64,000 nt of DNA from Pseudomonadota bacterium (GTDB lineage Bacteria > Pseudomonadota > Alphaproteobacteria > Acetobacterales > Acetobacteraceae), in NCBI GenBank assembly GCA_021809435.1, contig JAKBAD010000002.1, positions 186,001 to 250,000 of the forward strand, given 5' to 3'. Positions 8,991 through 18,787 of the stretch are shown piece after piece. The position numbers were made by a program, and so were the translations under genes. The notes beneath the pieces are model-generated. The model saw only the letters and a program-made list of their open reading frames with translations, ran no database searches and had not been told where the DNA came from. Position 1 is the first letter of the stretch. Each line of letters opens with the position of its first letter.

Positions 8991-10269
8991 AGGGGTCTTG
9001 CATCAGGATCGTGTCGTCGCGCTCGGGGCTGGTGGAGAGCAGCGTGACCGGGGCTTCGACCAGCTCCTCGATGCGCTTGACATATTTGATGGCGGCGGCG
9101 GGCAGCTGGGCCCAGGAGCGGGCGCCACGGGTGGAGCTGCTCCAGCCTTCGAGCACCTCGTAAATGGGCTTGGCGGCGGCTTGGGCGGCGACGCCAGCGG
9201 GCAAATGTTTGTAATGCTGGCCGTTAATGTCGTAACCGACGCAGAGTTTCAGCTCTGTCTGGCCGTCCAGCACATCGAGCTTGGTGAGCGCCAGACCCTG
9301 GATGCCGCCAACCTTGACGGCCTGGCGGACCATGGCGGCATCGAACCAGCCGCAGCGGCGCTTGCGCCCCGTGACGGTGCCGAATTCATGCCCGCGCTCG
9401 CCCAGCTGCTGGCCGATCTCGTCGAACAGCTCGGTGGGGAACGGGCCGGATCCGACGCGGGTGCAATAGGCCTTGGCGATGCCCAGCACGCGGCCCACCG
9501 CATCGGGCCCCAGGCCAGAGCCGGCGGCGGCGTTGCCGGCCACGGTGTTGGAGGAGGTGACGAACGGGTAGGTGCCGTGATCGACATCGAGCATCACGGC
9601 CTGGGCGCCTTCGAACAGGATTTTGGCGCCGCTGGCCTTGGCTTCGTTCAGGCGCTCCCACACCGGCTCGGCATAGGGCAGCAGCTTGGGCGCGAGGTCG
9701 AGCAGCTGGGCCATGAGGTCGGCTTTGGCGAACTCGGGCGCGCCGAGGCCGCGCAGCAGGGTGTTGTGGTGGAGGAGCAGCTCGTCGAGCTTGGCGTCCA
9801 GCGTTTCGGGCTCGGCGAGGTCGCAGATGCGAATCGCGCGGCGGGCCACTTTATCCTCGTAGGCGGGGCCGATGCCGCGCCCAGTGGTGCCGATTTTACG
9901 CGCGCCACGGGCGGCTTCACGCGCGGCATCGAGCGCCGCGTGCACGGGCAGGATGAGGGGGGCGTTGTCGGCGATGCGCAGCGTCTCGGGGCTGACTTTG
10001 AGGCCCTGGGCGGAGACGCGGCCGATTTCGGCCAGCAGGGCGAAGGGATCGACCACCACGCCATTGCCGATGACGCCCATTTTGCCGCGCACCAGGCCAG
10101 AGGGCAGCAGGGAGAGCTTGTAGGTCTGATCGCCCACCACCAGCGTGTGGCCGGCATTATGCCCGCCCTGGAAGCGCACCACGATATCGGCGCGGCTGGC
10201 CAACCAGTCCACCACCTTGCCTTTGCCTTCGTCGCCCCACTGGGCGCCGATGATGGTTACGTTCGTCAA
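8980..10269 (-). CDS. purA: Adenylosuccinate synthetase
   Basis: GTP-dependent first step from IMP to AMP in the cytoplasm. The 429-residue length is typical. The P-loop-like [13 protein letters not shown] lies near residue 12, the catalytic His block GHNAGHT near residue 38, [13 protein letters not shown] near residue 128, [11 protein letters not shown] near residue 225, and the C-terminal [11 protein letters not shown] block near residue 300. It lies 10 bp downstream of hisZ and overlaps gtrA by 11 bp. The hisZ-purA pairing is common in alphaproteobacteria. Confidence 0.97.
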   Translation of the reverse strand: MTNVTIIGAQWGDEGKGKVVDWLASRADIVVRFQGGHNAGHTLVVGDQTYKLSLLPSGLVRGKMGVIGNGVVVDPFALLAEIGRVSAQGLKVSPETLRIADNAPLILPVHAALDAAREAARGARKIGTTGRGIGPAYEDKVARRAIRICDLAEPETLDAKLDELLLHHNTLLRGLGAPEFAKADLMAQLLDLAPKLLPYAEPVWERLNEAKASGAKILFEGAQAVMLDVDHGTYPFVTSSNTVAGNAAAGSGLGPDAVGRVLGIAKAYCTRVGSGPFPTELFDEIGQQLGERGHEFGTVTGRKRRCGWFDAAMVRQAVKVGGIQGLALTKLDVLDGQTELKLCVGYDINGQHYKHLPAGVAAQAAAKPIYEVLEGWSSSTRGARSWAQLPAAAIKYVKRIEELVEAPVTLLSTSPERDDTILMQDPFAG

Positions 10270-10279
10270 AGCTTGATCC

Positions 10280-11419
10280 TCAGGTGAGAGCGACGGCCGT
10301 GCCGCCTTGGAAGAAATGGGTGCAATGGAGACGCTGGGCCTCGGCGGCGTTATCGGCCACGGGGGCGAGGCCGTTGATGGTGGCGAACCCCTGGGCGCGC
10401 AGGGCCTCGGCGGTTTCGGGCGCGCTGCCGTGGGGCAGGTAAAGGCGCTGGCGCAGGGCGGGCTTGGGGGCCAGGCGCAAAATCGTGTCGGGGTAGATGG
10501 TGAGGCCGGTGGCGGGCTCGTTATCGGCGGTGAAATAGCGCCCGCCGCGCCCCAGCTCGGCCTGGGCGCCCTTGGCGAACACGGTCATCGAGATGCCGGT
10601 ATGGTACTGGTAACCGCGGAACTCGACCGGGTCGATGGTCAGCGCCAGCTCGGGCTCGCGGGCGCGCAGAATGGCGATGGTCTCGGTGAGGCGGGCGATG
10701 TGGGCGCCGGCTTTTTCGGGCAAGGCCAGGGCCTGCAGGGCGGGCAGCACGCGGTGGGCCTCGCCGGTGGCGGTGAGCAGCGCCAGCAGGGTGGCGGCGA
10801 TGGGGGCGCCCAGCTCGGCCACCACCGCGCTGTCCTTGCGGTCGAGCGCGCGGGCGGCGGCGTGGCGGGGGCCGGGCGGCAGGGCGCTCAGCAGCTGGGG
10901 CACCAGGGTGGGGATGGTGAGATCGACCGAGAGACCGCTGAGCCCGACGGCGCGCAGGCCGGCGATGGCGGTGAGGATGATCTCGGCGTCGGCCTCGGCG
11001 CAATCGACGCCGATCAGCTCGATGCCGGCCTGGGCAATCTGGCGCTCGGGCTCGAGCTGGGTGCCCATGACGCGCAGGCATTGCCCGGCATAAGAGAGCC
11101 GCAGCGGCCGGGGCGCGTGGCCCAGCCGAGTGGCGGCGATGCGGGCGATTTGGGGGGTGGTGTCGGCGCGCAGGCCCATCATGCGCTGGGATTCGGGATC
11201 GAGCAGGCGGAACGTCTGCTCGAGCGTGGCGGCGCCGGAGCCGGAAAACAGGCTGTCTTCGAACTCGAGCAGCGGCGGCTTGACGCGCTCATAGCCATGG
11301 GCGGCGAAGCGGTCCATGAGGGTGGTGACCAGCCGCGCCTCCAGCTCGGCCTCGGGGGGCAATATGTCGCGCAGGCCCACGGGGAGCAGCGCGGGGGAGG
11401 TTTGCGTGGTGTCGTCCAT
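10280..11419 (-). CDS. hisZ: ATP phosphoribosyltransferase regulatory subunit
   Basis: A histidyl-tRNA-synthetase paralogue that lacks tRNA charging and activates the short form of HisG, the first enzyme of histidine synthesis. The 379 residues begin with [18 protein letters not shown]. They contain class II motif 2 ([10 protein letters not shown] near residue 105), [12 protein letters not shown] near residue 265 and the GLTIYPD region. The length and the absence of an anticodon-binding domain fit HisZ rather than HisS. No hisG lies in this window. purA follows 10 bp downstream. Confidence 0.92.
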   Translation of the reverse strand: MDDTTQTSPALLPVGLRDILPPEAELEARLVTTLMDRFAAHGYERVKPPLLEFEDSLFSGSGAATLEQTFRLLDPESQRMMGLRADTTPQIARIAATRLGHAPRPLRLSYAGQCLRVMGTQLEPERQIAQAGIELIGVDCAEADAEIILTAIAGLRAVGLSGLSVDLTIPTLVPQLLSALPPGPRHAAARALDRKDSAVVAELGAPIAATLLALLTATGEAHRVLPALQALALPEKAGAHIARLTETIAILRAREPELALTIDPVEFRGYQYHTGISMTVFAKGAQAELGRGGRYFTADNEPATGLTIYPDTILRLAPKPALRQRLYLPHGSAPETAEALRAQGFATINGLAPVADNAAEAQRLHCTHFFQGGTAVALT

Positions 11420-11552
11420 CTCAGCCCGTTCGCGTTTGCGAGGGGGCTATAGCACCGAAGCGGGCGGGGGCAAATTCGGGGCCTAATGTAAGGAAGCGTT
11501 TTCAAGCAAATCGAAAAAATTAAACCAACACCGCCCCGAGGAGACAGAATAA

Positions 11553-12344
11553 TTACACCAGTTGATTTGCCAGCTCCGCAAGACCAACAAATTTAACCTC
11601 GTATTTTTTATTTAACCACTCTCTGTTCGTTGGATGCAAAGTTGAGTTTCCACCAGAATTTCTGGCACGATCTTCTGTACAAAATAAGTCAAGGTCGTAC
11701 CCGATATGCGCGGCGACAGCTTCACCGTCCACCCACTCATTGATTGCTTCCGAAATTTGTTTAATTTCGACCGGGTTGCGATTTCGGTTCAGCGCCTCCG
11801 TCCACAATGCACCCACTACGCCATCACTCATATTTAATTGGCAGCCTAACCCCACAACCTGCGCCCGACCAAGGTTGCGCGCCCATAGGTCACTGGAGAC
11901 CTGTTGTGTTCTATTTATAAATTCGAGCGTAGCAGGAAAATAAGGTATTCCAGGATCACCAACTCCTAGATTCGGCCCTCCCAAATAACGGGGACCAATT
12001 AACGCCCTCATTCCTAGATCTAAGACATGAGCGATGCGTTCAGCAGTCCTGGAGTGGATTTGCGGCTTTTGAGGGAGCCTTACTCCAATCTGGATAGTTA
12101 TGCTTTTCCCATCAGGTGAAAAACTCTCCGAATGAGGGCGAATCTTGCCAACAAAAGTAGGCTTATCAAGCCTACAAAAAGTATCGAGACTGATTAAAGC
12201 CTCACTGAAAAACCCCTCAATGCGCCCCTCGATTAACGCCTTTCGGATGCTTTTATAGGCTTCAAAATGCTCATCATTACAGAAGCTTTCGGGCGTAACG
12301 ATCCTTTCCAACGTGTTCGTATCAAATGTTACACGGATGGCCAT
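11553..12344 (-). CDS. Orphan PIN-like domain protein in an AT-rich patch
   Basis: A 263-residue protein I do not recognise as a named family. Its ends look like a PIN nuclease fold: VTFDTNTLE places an acidic residue at D8, FFSEAL gives E48, DGEAVAAHIGYDLDLFCTED gives D206 and D225, and the last strand KYEVKFVGLAELANQL resembles the PIN C-terminus. The long middle (about residues 60-200) is not typical of small VapC toxins, and no VapB-like antitoxin gene adjoins. Codon use is visibly richer in A and T (many AAA, AAT, ATT codons) than in the genes on either side, which suggests transfer. The start is 3 bp after the cobT stop, so it may be carried on the cobST transcript. RNase activity is inference. 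Confidence 0.6.
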   Translation of the reverse strand: MAIRVTFDTNTLERIVTPESFCNDEHFEAYKSIRKALIEGRIEGFFSEALISLDTFCRLDKPTFVGKIRPHSESFSPDGKSITIQIGVRLPQKPQIHSRTAERIAHVLDLGMRALIGPRYLGGPNLGVGDPGIPYFPATLEFINRTQQVSSDLWARNLGRAQVVGLGCQLNMSDGVVGALWTEALNRNRNPVEIKQISEAINEWVDGEAVAAHIGYDLDLFCTEDRARNSGGNSTLHPTNREWLNKKYEVKFVGLAELANQLV

Positions 12345-12347
12345 CCC

Positions 12348-14222
12348 CTACCCAATCACCGCGCTGTGCCCCGCCGCCAGGCGGCTCCAGCTTTCGGCTT
12401 CGTCTTCGTCGAACAGCTCGGTGAGTTTGCGCAGCATGGTGCCGCCCAGCTCCTCGGCATCCACAATGGTCACCGCGCGGCGGTAATAGCGGGTCACGTC
12501 ATGGCCGATGCCGATGGCGATCAGCTCGACGAGGCGGCGGCTTTCGATGTCTTTGATGACATCGCGCAGATGCCGCTCGAGGTAGTTGCCGGCATTGACC
12601 GAGAGGGTGGAATCATCGACCGGCGCGCCATCGGAGATGACCATGAGAATGCGCCGGCGCTCGGGCCGCGTTTGCAGGCGCTTATAGGCCCAGAGCAGGG
12701 CCTCGCCGTCGATATTTTCCTTAAGCAGCCCCTCGCGCAGCATCAGTCCGAGATTTTTGCGCGCCCGGCGCCAGGGTGTGTCGGCGGCTTTATAGATGAT
12801 GTGACGGAGATCGTTCAGACGCCCGGGGTTGGGCGGCTTGCCGGCGCCCACCCAGGCCTCGCGGCTTTGGCCGCCTTTCCAGGCCTTGGTGGTGAAGCCC
12901 AGAACCTCGACCTTGACCGCGCAGCGCTCCAGCGTGCGGGCCAGAATGTCGCCGCACATGGCGGCCACGGTAATGGGGCGGCCGCGCATGGAGCCGGAAT
13001 TGTCGATGAGCAGGGTGACCACCGTGTCGCGGAATTCGGTGTCGAGTTCGCGCTTGTAGGTGAGGGCCGCGAAGGGGTCGGTGATGACGCGGGTGAGGCG
13101 GGCGGCGTCGAGCATGCCTTCCTCGAGGTCGAATTCCCACGAGCGGGTTTGCTGAGCCAGCAGGCGGCGCTGCAGGCGGTTGGCCAGCTTGGCCACCACC
13201 GCGTGCAGGTGCTGGAGCTGCTGGTCGAGCTGGGCGCGCAGGCGGGTCAGCTCCTCGGGGTCGCAGAGCGACTCGGCGTCGATTTCCTCGTCGAACTGGC
13301 GGGTATAGGCGTGGTAGGTGGCGCGGTCATCGGAGGTGACGGAGGGACGCCTGGGCTGCGGGCCGGCCGGGGCTTCACCGGCCTCGGACCAGGGGTCTTC
13401 AATGTCCTGGCCTTCCTCATCGCCGGCCTCGCCGCCTTGTGGTTCGGCCATTTCGGGCTGGGCGGCGAGCAAGGGGGCGTCTTGCTGGCGGGCATCGCCG
13501 CCCTGGTCGGGGCGGTTATCCTGCTGCACGGTCTGCTCGCCCTGCTCCTGGGCCTCGCCCTCCTCGTCCTCGCCGGGTTCGCTCTCGCCTTCCACCATCT
13601 CCATGGCGGCGAGCAATTTGCGGGCGGCGCGGGTGAAGGCGACCTGGTCGGATTGGGCGGCGGCCATTTCATCGAGCGCCGTTTCGGCCGCGGGGCCGAG
13701 CGCCTGATGCCACAGACCCACGATATGGCGCGCCGCCTCGGGCAGGGAGGCGGGGTCGAGACGCTCGCGGGTGAGCAGGCCGAGCGCGGCGGGGAGCGAT
13801 AATTCGCCCCGCGCGGTCATGCGCTCCAGCCCCTGGCTGGCGCACTCCTCGGCCAGCTTGCCGCGCAAATTGGCGGCGACACCAGCCATGTGGGCGGCGC
13901 CATAAACCTCGATGCGGGCCTGCTCCATGGCGTCAAACGCCTCGCGCGCCTCGCGGGTTTGGGGGGCGCGGGCGGCGTGCAGCGCGTCATCATGGTGGCG
14001 CAGGCGGAGGGCTATGGCATCGGCATTGGCGCGCAGGCGGGCCAATTCGGCCGGGGGCAGCGCGCGCGTGGGCGCGGGCAGCCGGGCGCGCTTGGCGTTC
14101 AGCCCCGGCTGGCCCGGCTGGAACGCCACCTCGACCTCGTAATTATGCGCCAGGGCCTTGAGCGCGCTGGCGGTGGCGCGCTTGAATTCCTCGGCCCGGC
14201 TGGTTTCGGCTTTGCCTGACAT
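12348..14222 (-). CDS. cobT: Aerobic cobaltochelatase subunit CobT
   Basis: Part of the ATP-dependent CobNST complex that inserts cobalt into hydrogenobyrinate a,c-diamide in aerobic cobalamin synthesis. The 624 residues start at [14 protein letters not shown] helical N-terminal part is followed by a long Glu/Gln-rich acidic linker (about residues 210-300). The C-terminal von Willebrand A domain carries the MIDAS motif [11 protein letters not shown] near residue 400. The ATG at 14222 is preferred because it lies 2 bp after the cobS stop; the longer frame would extend into cobS. cobN is not nearby. Confidence 0.95.
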   Translation of the reverse strand: MSGKAETSRAEEFKRATASALKALAHNYEVEVAFQPGQPGLNAKRARLPAPTRALPPAELARLRANADAIALRLRHHDDALHAARAPQTREAREAFDAMEQARIEVYGAAHMAGVAANLRGKLAEECASQGLERMTARGELSLPAALGLLTRERLDPASLPEAARHIVGLWHQALGPAAETALDEMAAAQSDQVAFTRAARKLLAAMEMVEGESEPGEDEEGEAQEQGEQTVQQDNRPDQGGDARQQDAPLLAAQPEMAEPQGGEAGDEEGQDIEDPWSEAGEAPAGPQPRRPSVTSDDRATYHAYTRQFDEEIDAESLCDPEELTRLRAQLDQQLQHLHAVVAKLANRLQRRLLAQQTRSWEFDLEEGMLDAARLTRVITDPFAALTYKRELDTEFRDTVVTLLIDNSGSMRGRPITVAAMCGDILARTLERCAVKVEVLGFTTKAWKGGQSREAWVGAGKPPNPGRLNDLRHIIYKAADTPWRRARKNLGLMLREGLLKENIDGEALLWAYKRLQTRPERRRILMVISDGAPVDDSTLSVNAGNYLERHLRDVIKDIESRRLVELIAIGIGHDVTRYYRRAVTIVDAEELGGTMLRKLTELFDEDEAESWSRLAAGHSAVIG

Positions 14223-14224
14223 GC

Positions 14225-15226
14225 TCAGGCGCTCTGGCGCAGGCCGGTCGGAATCTCCTCGTTGAAGCAGCGCTGGTAATATTCGGCCACCGTCTGGCGC
14301 TCGGCCTCGTCGCATTTATTGAGGAAGGTGAGCCGGAAGGCGAAACCGACATCGCCGAAGATGCGGATATTCTCGGCCCAGGTGATGACCGTGCGCGGCG
14401 ACATGACGGTGGAGATGTCACCATTGATGAAGCCGGCGCGGGTGAGGTCGGCCAGCGCGACCATGCTCTCGACCTGCTTTTTGGTCACGCCGTCGGAGGC
14501 GGCGAGCTTGGCCAGCACGATCGCCACCTCCTGCGCGTGGGGCAGGTAATTGAGGGTGGCGACGATGTTCCAGCGGTCCATTTGGCCCTGATTGATCTGC
14601 TGGGTGCCGTGATAGAGGCCGGTGGTGTCGCCCAGACCCACCGTGTTGGCGGTGGCGAACAGGCGGAAGGCGGGGTGCGGGCGGATGACGCGGTTCTGGT
14701 CGAGCAGGGTCAGCTTGCCCTCGACCTCGAGCACGCGCTGGATGACGAACATGACATCGGGGCGGCCGGCGTCATATTCATCGAACACCAGGGCGCAGGG
14801 ATGCTGGAGCGCCCAGGGCAGGATGCCTTCGCGGAACTCGGTGACCTGCTTGCCATCCTTGAGGACGATGGCGTCCTTGCCGATCAGGTCGATGCGGCTG
14901 ATATGGCTGTCGAGATTGACGCGGATGCAGGGCCAGTTGAGGCGCGCCGCCACCTGCTCGATGTGCGAGGATTTGCCGGTGCCGTGATAGCCCTGGATCA
15001 TCACCCGGCGATTGAAGGCGAAGCCCGCCAGGATGGCGAGGGTGGTCTCGCGGTCGAATTTATAGGCCGGGTCGATTTCGGGCACATGCTCGGTGCGCAC
15101 CGAATAGGCGGGCACTTCGAGATCGCTGTCGATGCCGAAGACATCGCGCGCCTTCACCTTGATATCGGGGAGGCTGATGGCCGAAGTGGGCACAAGCTTG
15201 GCTTCGGCGGTCACGGCATCATTCAT
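14225..15226 (-). CDS. cobS: Aerobic cobaltochelatase subunit CobS (AAA+ ATPase)
   Basis: A MoxR-like AAA+ partner of CobT. The 333 residues carry Walker A in [15 protein letters not shown] (about residues 79-93), Walker B in [11 protein letters not shown] (about residues 141-151), and the arginine-rich sensor region near [15 protein letters not shown]. The N-terminus [19 protein letters not shown] is family-typical. It is 2 bp upstream of cobT and 35 bp downstream of a DnaJ-domain gene, the usual alphaproteobacterial arrangement. No cobalamin riboswitch is visible upstream. Confidence 0.96.
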   Translation of the reverse strand: MNDAVTAEAKLVPTSAISLPDIKVKARDVFGIDSDLEVPAYSVRTEHVPEIDPAYKFDRETTLAILAGFAFNRRVMIQGYHGTGKSSHIEQVAARLNWPCIRVNLDSHISRIDLIGKDAIVLKDGKQVTEFREGILPWALQHPCALVFDEYDAGRPDVMFVIQRVLEVEGKLTLLDQNRVIRPHPAFRLFATANTVGLGDTTGLYHGTQQINQGQMDRWNIVATLNYLPHAQEVAIVLAKLAASDGVTKKQVESMVALADLTRAGFINGDISTVMSPRTVITWAENIRIFGDVGFAFRLTFLNKCDEAERQTVAEYYQRCFNEEIPTGLRQSA

Positions 15227-15261
15227 CGTCTTAATGTCCTGTCTGTCAGTGTGGTGCCCGG

Positions 15262-15837
15262 TCAGCCGGGCTGTGCCTCGGCCGCTAGTTTGCCACGAAG
15301 TGTCGCGTAGGCAAGGTTGATGCGCTTGAGTTTTTCGCTGCCCTGCTCATTGCCCTGGTTCATATCGGGGTGGTGGCGCTTGGCCAGCTGTTTGTAGCGG
15401 GCCTTGAGCGCCGCCATGGTGAGCGGCCAGGTGAGGCCTAGCTCATGCAGGGCCTCGCGCAGATCCTTGGGCAGATCGGGCCGGGGGCTGGGTTTGGCGC
15501 GCTGGCCAAAGGCGAAATTATTGAGCTCGGCCTCCATGGCCTCGGCGAACGGCGCGCGCGCGCCCAACCGCCCGAGCGGCCAGGTGGGGCGCTGCCAGCC
15601 GCTATCCTCGCGCCGCTCGGACTCAATTTCGTGCGCGCTCATGCCTTTGTAGAAATCCCACGAGGCATTGTAGGCGCGCACATGGTCGAGGCAGAACCAG
15701 CGATAGGCGCGCAGATTTTGCGGCGATTGGGGGGCGCGGAACTCGCCCGGCAGCGCGCAGCCCGGATTCTCGCACAGGCTTTCGGGCGCGGCGGGGTCGG
15801 GGGTGAAAAAGCGGCTCTTGCGGGCGGTGGGCGACAT
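15262..15837 (-). CDS. DnaJ domain-containing protein
   Basis: A 191-residue protein with a C-terminal J domain; the HPD tripeptide is in [14 protein letters not shown] near residue 165. The N-terminal half ([20 protein letters not shown], then [13 protein letters not shown]) holds Cys and His residues and is typical of the small J-proteins encoded beside cobST in alphaproteobacteria. The ATG at 15837 is chosen because the region upstream overlaps the divergent bolA gene. It probably leads the cobS-cobT transcript. Its DnaK-linked role here is unknown. Confidence 0.85.
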   Translation of the reverse strand: MSPTARKSRFFTPDPAAPESLCENPGCALPGEFRAPQSPQNLRAYRWFCLDHVRAYNASWDFYKGMSAHEIESERREDSGWQRPTWPLGRLGARAPFAEAMEAELNNFAFGQRAKPSPRPDLPKDLREALHELGLTWPLTMAALKARYKQLAKRHHPDMNQGNEQGSEKLKRINLAYATLRGKLAAEAQPG

Positions 15838-15894
15838 GGCCTTAATGTGCGCCCCGAGGCTGGGGCCGCAAGAGAGCTGAAGAGAGTTTTTTAC

Positions 15895-16167
15895 ATGAGC
15901 ACACGCATTGAACGGATGAAGGCCAAGCTGGCGACGGCGTTCGCGCCACAGAGGCTGGAGATCGAGGACCAGAGCGGGCGCCATGCCAACCATGGCGAGC
16001 GCATGGGGCTGAAAGCCGGCGAGACGCATTACGCGGTGACGATGATGGCCGAGTCGCTGCGCCCTCTGTCACGCGTGGAGCGCTCGCGCGCCGTGCACGA
16101 GGCGCTGAAAGAGGAGTTCGAGACCGGGCTGCATGCGCTCTCGCTTAACCTGAGCGTGCCGGAGTAG
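15895..16167 (+). CDS. BolA family protein
   Basis: A 90-residue BolA-like protein. This family works with monothiol glutaredoxins in iron-sulfur cluster trafficking, and some members regulate morphology or transcription. The start MSTRIERMKAKLATAF, the core HANHGERMGLKAGETHYAVTMM and the helix SRVERSRAVHEALKEEF match, as does the terminal GLHALSLNL block. The ATG at 15895 gives the normal family length; the frame is open further upstream but that part is antisense to the J-protein gene. It diverges from the J-protein gene with a 57-bp gap. Confidence 0.9.
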   Translation: MSTRIERMKAKLATAFAPQRLEIEDQSGRHANHGERMGLKAGETHYAVTMMAESLRPLSRVERSRAVHEALKEEFETGLHALSLNLSVPE

Positions 16168-16201
16168 GGGCTTTTTTAATACAGCCCCTCGCGGCGTTTT
16201 C

Positions 16202-17098
16202 TCACCCATCGGCCAGCGGGTGGTGGGTTTGCACCAGTTTTTGCAGCCGCTCGGCCAATATGTGGGTGTAGATTTGGGTGGTGGCGATGTCTGCGTGGCC
16301 GAGCAGCTTTTGCAGCGAGCGCAGATCCGCCCCGTGCGCGAGCAGGTGCGAGGCGAAGGAATGGCGCAGCACGTGGGGGGAAAGGCGCAAGGGGTCGAGC
16401 CCGGCGGTAAGCGCCACCTGCTTGAGCAACAGCGCGAAGCCCTGGCGGGTCATGGCCGTGCCCGGCGCGCGGCCGGGGAAGAGGAATTTGGGCGCTGGTT
16501 TTTGCGGCGCGCAGGCAGCGCGCAGCGACGCGGCGGCGTGCTTGGCGGTCTCTGATAACGGCACGATGCGCTCCTTGCCGCCTTTGCCCTTGATCAGCAG
16601 GCAGTCGGCGGCGGTGGAGAGCGCGGCGGCCGGCAGGGTCAGCAGTTCGGTCACCCGCAGGCCGGTGGCGTAGAGGATTTCGAGCCCGGCCACGGCCTTG
16701 AGGCCAGGCAGGCCGGGCGTGGCGCGGGCGGCGGCGAGCAGGGCCTCGACCTCGCCCTCGGAGAGATATCTGGGCAGGGGCGCGCGCAGTTTCGGGCTCT
16801 CGATCGCCTGGGCGGGATTGTCGGGGCGGTAGCCTTCGCGCAGCAAAAACAAATAAAATTGCCGCAGGCAGGAGCGGCGGCGCGCCTGGGTACGCTCGGA
16901 CAGGCCTTGCGCGGCCAGCCCGGCCATGTAGGCGGTGAGCTGCGCGGGCGATGCCTTGGCCAGAGGGGTTTTGCCGCGAGCCAGATGGGCTTCGAGGTCT
17001 TCGAGGTCGGCGCGGTAGGCGGCCAGCGTGCTTTGCGCCGCGCCACGCTCGGCCACCAGCATTTCGAGATACGCTTCGCCCTGGGCATCCATCGTCAT
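16202..17098 (-). CDS. xerD: Site-specific tyrosine recombinase XerD
   Basis: Chromosome-dimer resolution recombinase acting at dif with XerC and FtsK. The 298 residues have the N-terminal SAM-like core-binding domain ([20 protein letters not shown]). The catalytic domain has Arg in TGLRVTELL (about residue 147), Lys in [13 protein letters not shown] (about 172), [12 protein letters not shown] (about 243-254), [13 protein letters not shown] with the nucleophile Tyr near 277. XerD is preferred over XerC because of the closer motif wording, but paralogues are similar. The start lies only 18 bp from that of the divergent aroKB gene. Initiation could also be at the second Met, 6 bp downstream. 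Confidence 0.9.
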   Translation of the reverse strand: MTMDAQGEAYLEMLVAERGAAQSTLAAYRADLEDLEAHLARGKTPLAKASPAQLTAYMAGLAAQGLSERTQARRRSCLRQFYLFLLREGYRPDNPAQAIESPKLRAPLPRYLSEGEVEALLAAARATPGLPGLKAVAGLEILYATGLRVTELLTLPAAALSTAADCLLIKGKGGKERIVPLSETAKHAAASLRAACAPQKPAPKFLFPGRAPGTAMTRQGFALLLKQVALTAGLDPLRLSPHVLRHSFASHLLAHGADLRSLQKLLGHADIATTQIYTHILAERLQKLVQTHHPLADG

Positions 17099-17116
17099 GC
17101 GTGCAATATGCGCCCC

Positions 17117-18775
17117 ATGTCAGAGACTAATCAAACCCCTGTGGCGCCGGGCGTGGTGGCGGGCGGGCGCAGCATCGTGCTGGTCGGGCTGATGGGCGCG
17201 GGCAAGACCGCCATCGGCAAGCGGCTGGCCGCGCTGCTCAACCTGCCCTTCCATGACGCCGATCAGGAGATCGAGCGCGCGGCGGGCATGACCATCGCCG
17301 AAATTTTCAAGGTGCATGGCGAGGCCTATTTTCGCGCCGGGGAGAAACGCGTGATCGCGCGGCTGCTGCAGGGGCCGCAAATCGTGCTGGCCACGGGGGG
17401 CGGCGCCTTCATGGCGCCCGAGACGCGCGCGGTAGTGCGCGAGCATGGGGTTTCGGTGTGGCTGCGCTGCGCGCTGCCGCTGCTGCTCTCGCGCGTGGCC
17501 GGGCGCTCGCACCGGCCGCTGCTCAATGCCGGCGATCCGGCGGAGATTTTGGCCAGGCTTTCCGCCGAGCGCAACCCGGTCTATGCCCTGGCCGACCTTA
17601 TCATTGATGGCTCAGAGGACCCGCCCGCCGTGACCACCGCAACCGTCGCCGCCGCGCTTGCCGCCTATACCCCAGCCACCACCCTGCGCGTGCCGCTGGC
17701 GAATTCACCCTATGACGTGCTGATCGGGCCGAATCTAATCGCGCGGGCGGGCGCGCATATTGCGCCGGTGCTGGCGCAAAAGCGGGTGGTTATTATTACC
17801 GATGAGACGGTGGCGCCGCTGCATTTGCCCGCGCTGCAAAAGAGCCTGGAGGAAGCCGGGATAACGCATGACACGCTGATTGTGCGGCCCGGCGAGGCCA
17901 GCAAGAGCGTGGCGGTGTGGAACGGGCTGCTCGAAGCCCTGCTGGAGCGCAAGGTGGACCGCAAAACCACCATCGTGGCTTTGGGAGGCGGCGTGGTCGG
18001 CGATCTGGCCGGGTTCACCGCCGCCTGCTTCATGCGCGGCATCGCCTTTGTGCAAATTCCCACCACGCTGCTGGCCCAGGTGGATTCGAGCGTGGGCGGC
18101 AAGACTGGCGTGAACAGCCCGCACGGCAAGAACCTGATCGGTGCGTTTCACCAGCCGGTGCGGGTGCTGGCCGATACCGGTGCACTGGCCACCCTGCCCC
18201 GCCGCGAGCGGCTGGCGGGCTATGCCGAGATCGTGAAATGCGGCTTGATCGCCGATCCCGACCTGTTTGGCTGGTGCGAGACCCATGGCCGCGCCCTGCT
18301 CGGCGGCGATGAGGCGCTGTTGGCCGAGGCAGTGGCCAAGGCTGTGGCCTTCAAGGCCGCGGTGGTGGGCGATGATGAGCGCGAGACCAAACCCAATGAC
18401 GGCCGCGCCCTGCTGAATCTGGGCCACACATTCGGCCATGCGCTGGAGGCGGAGGCGGGATATGATGGCTCGCTGCTGCATGGCGAGGCGGTGGCCACGG
18501 GGTTGGTGCTGGCCACCGACCTCTCGGCCCGGCTGGGATTTTGCGCGCCCGAGGCCGTGAGCCGCGTGGCCGCGCATATCAACGCCGTGGGGCTGAACCC
18601 GCGTATCAACGGCTACCAGGCCGAAAGGCTGCTCGCGCACATGAAGCTCGATAAAAAGGCGGCCGCGGGACGGCTGACCTTTGTGCTGCTCAAGGGGATA
18701 GGCCAGGCTTTTACCAGCGCCGATGTGCCCGAAGAAGCCGTGCGCGCCAGCTTGCTGGCCAACGGGGCGGTGTAA
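17117..18775 (+). CDS. aroKB: Fused shikimate kinase / 3-dehydroquinate synthase
   Basis: A single 552-residue frame carrying two shikimate-pathway enzymes. Residues about 15-175 are shikimate kinase, with P-loop GLMGAGKT (24-31), the DADQEIE shikimate site, RAGEKRVI and ATGGGAF. Residues about 190-550 are 3-dehydroquinate synthase, with [27 protein letters not shown], the metal site [14 protein letters not shown] and HGEAVATG. In most bacteria these are separate adjacent genes; here there is no stop or frameshift between them. A second ATG 9 bp upstream (17108) is also possible. No clear ribosome site is visible, and the divergent xerD start is 18 bp away. Confidence 0.95.
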   Translation: MSETNQTPVAPGVVAGGRSIVLVGLMGAGKTAIGKRLAALLNLPFHDADQEIERAAGMTIAEIFKVHGEAYFRAGEKRVIARLLQGPQIVLATGGGAFMAPETRAVVREHGVSVWLRCALPLLLSRVAGRSHRPLLNAGDPAEILARLSAERNPVYALADLIIDGSEDPPAVTTATVAAALAAYTPATTLRVPLANSPYDVLIGPNLIARAGAHIAPVLAQKRVVIITDETVAPLHLPALQKSLEEAGITHDTLIVRPGEASKSVAVWNGLLEALLERKVDRKTTIVALGGGVVGDLAGFTAACFMRGIAFVQIPTTLLAQVDSSVGGKTGVNSPHGKNLIGAFHQPVRVLADTGALATLPRRERLAGYAEIVKCGLIADPDLFGWCETHGRALLGGDEALLAEAVAKAVAFKAAVVGDDERETKPNDGRALLNLGHTFGHALEAEAGYDGSLLHGEAVATGLVLATDLSARLGFCAPEAVSRVAAHINAVGLNPRINGYQAERLLAHMKLDKKAAAGRLTFVLLKGIGQAFTSADVPEEAVRASLLANGAV

Positions 18776-18787
18776 GCGCGCCGGGGG

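Noticed and set aside
8845-11452. Plus-strand frames of 480 and 381 codons opposite purA and hisZ
   Set aside because: Glycine-rich shadow translations of conserved enzymes with no recognisable domain.
11553-12344. VapBC toxin-antitoxin system
   Set aside because: The protein is twice the size of VapC and no small antitoxin gene lies next to it on either side.
12267-13802. Plus-strand frame of 511 codons opposite cobT
   Set aside because: Antisense to a complete cobT with intact MIDAS motif; no independent coding signal.
15227-15900. Cobalamin riboswitch for the cobS-cobT operon
   Set aside because: The gaps are 35 and 57 bp, too short, and no B12-box-like sequence is visible.
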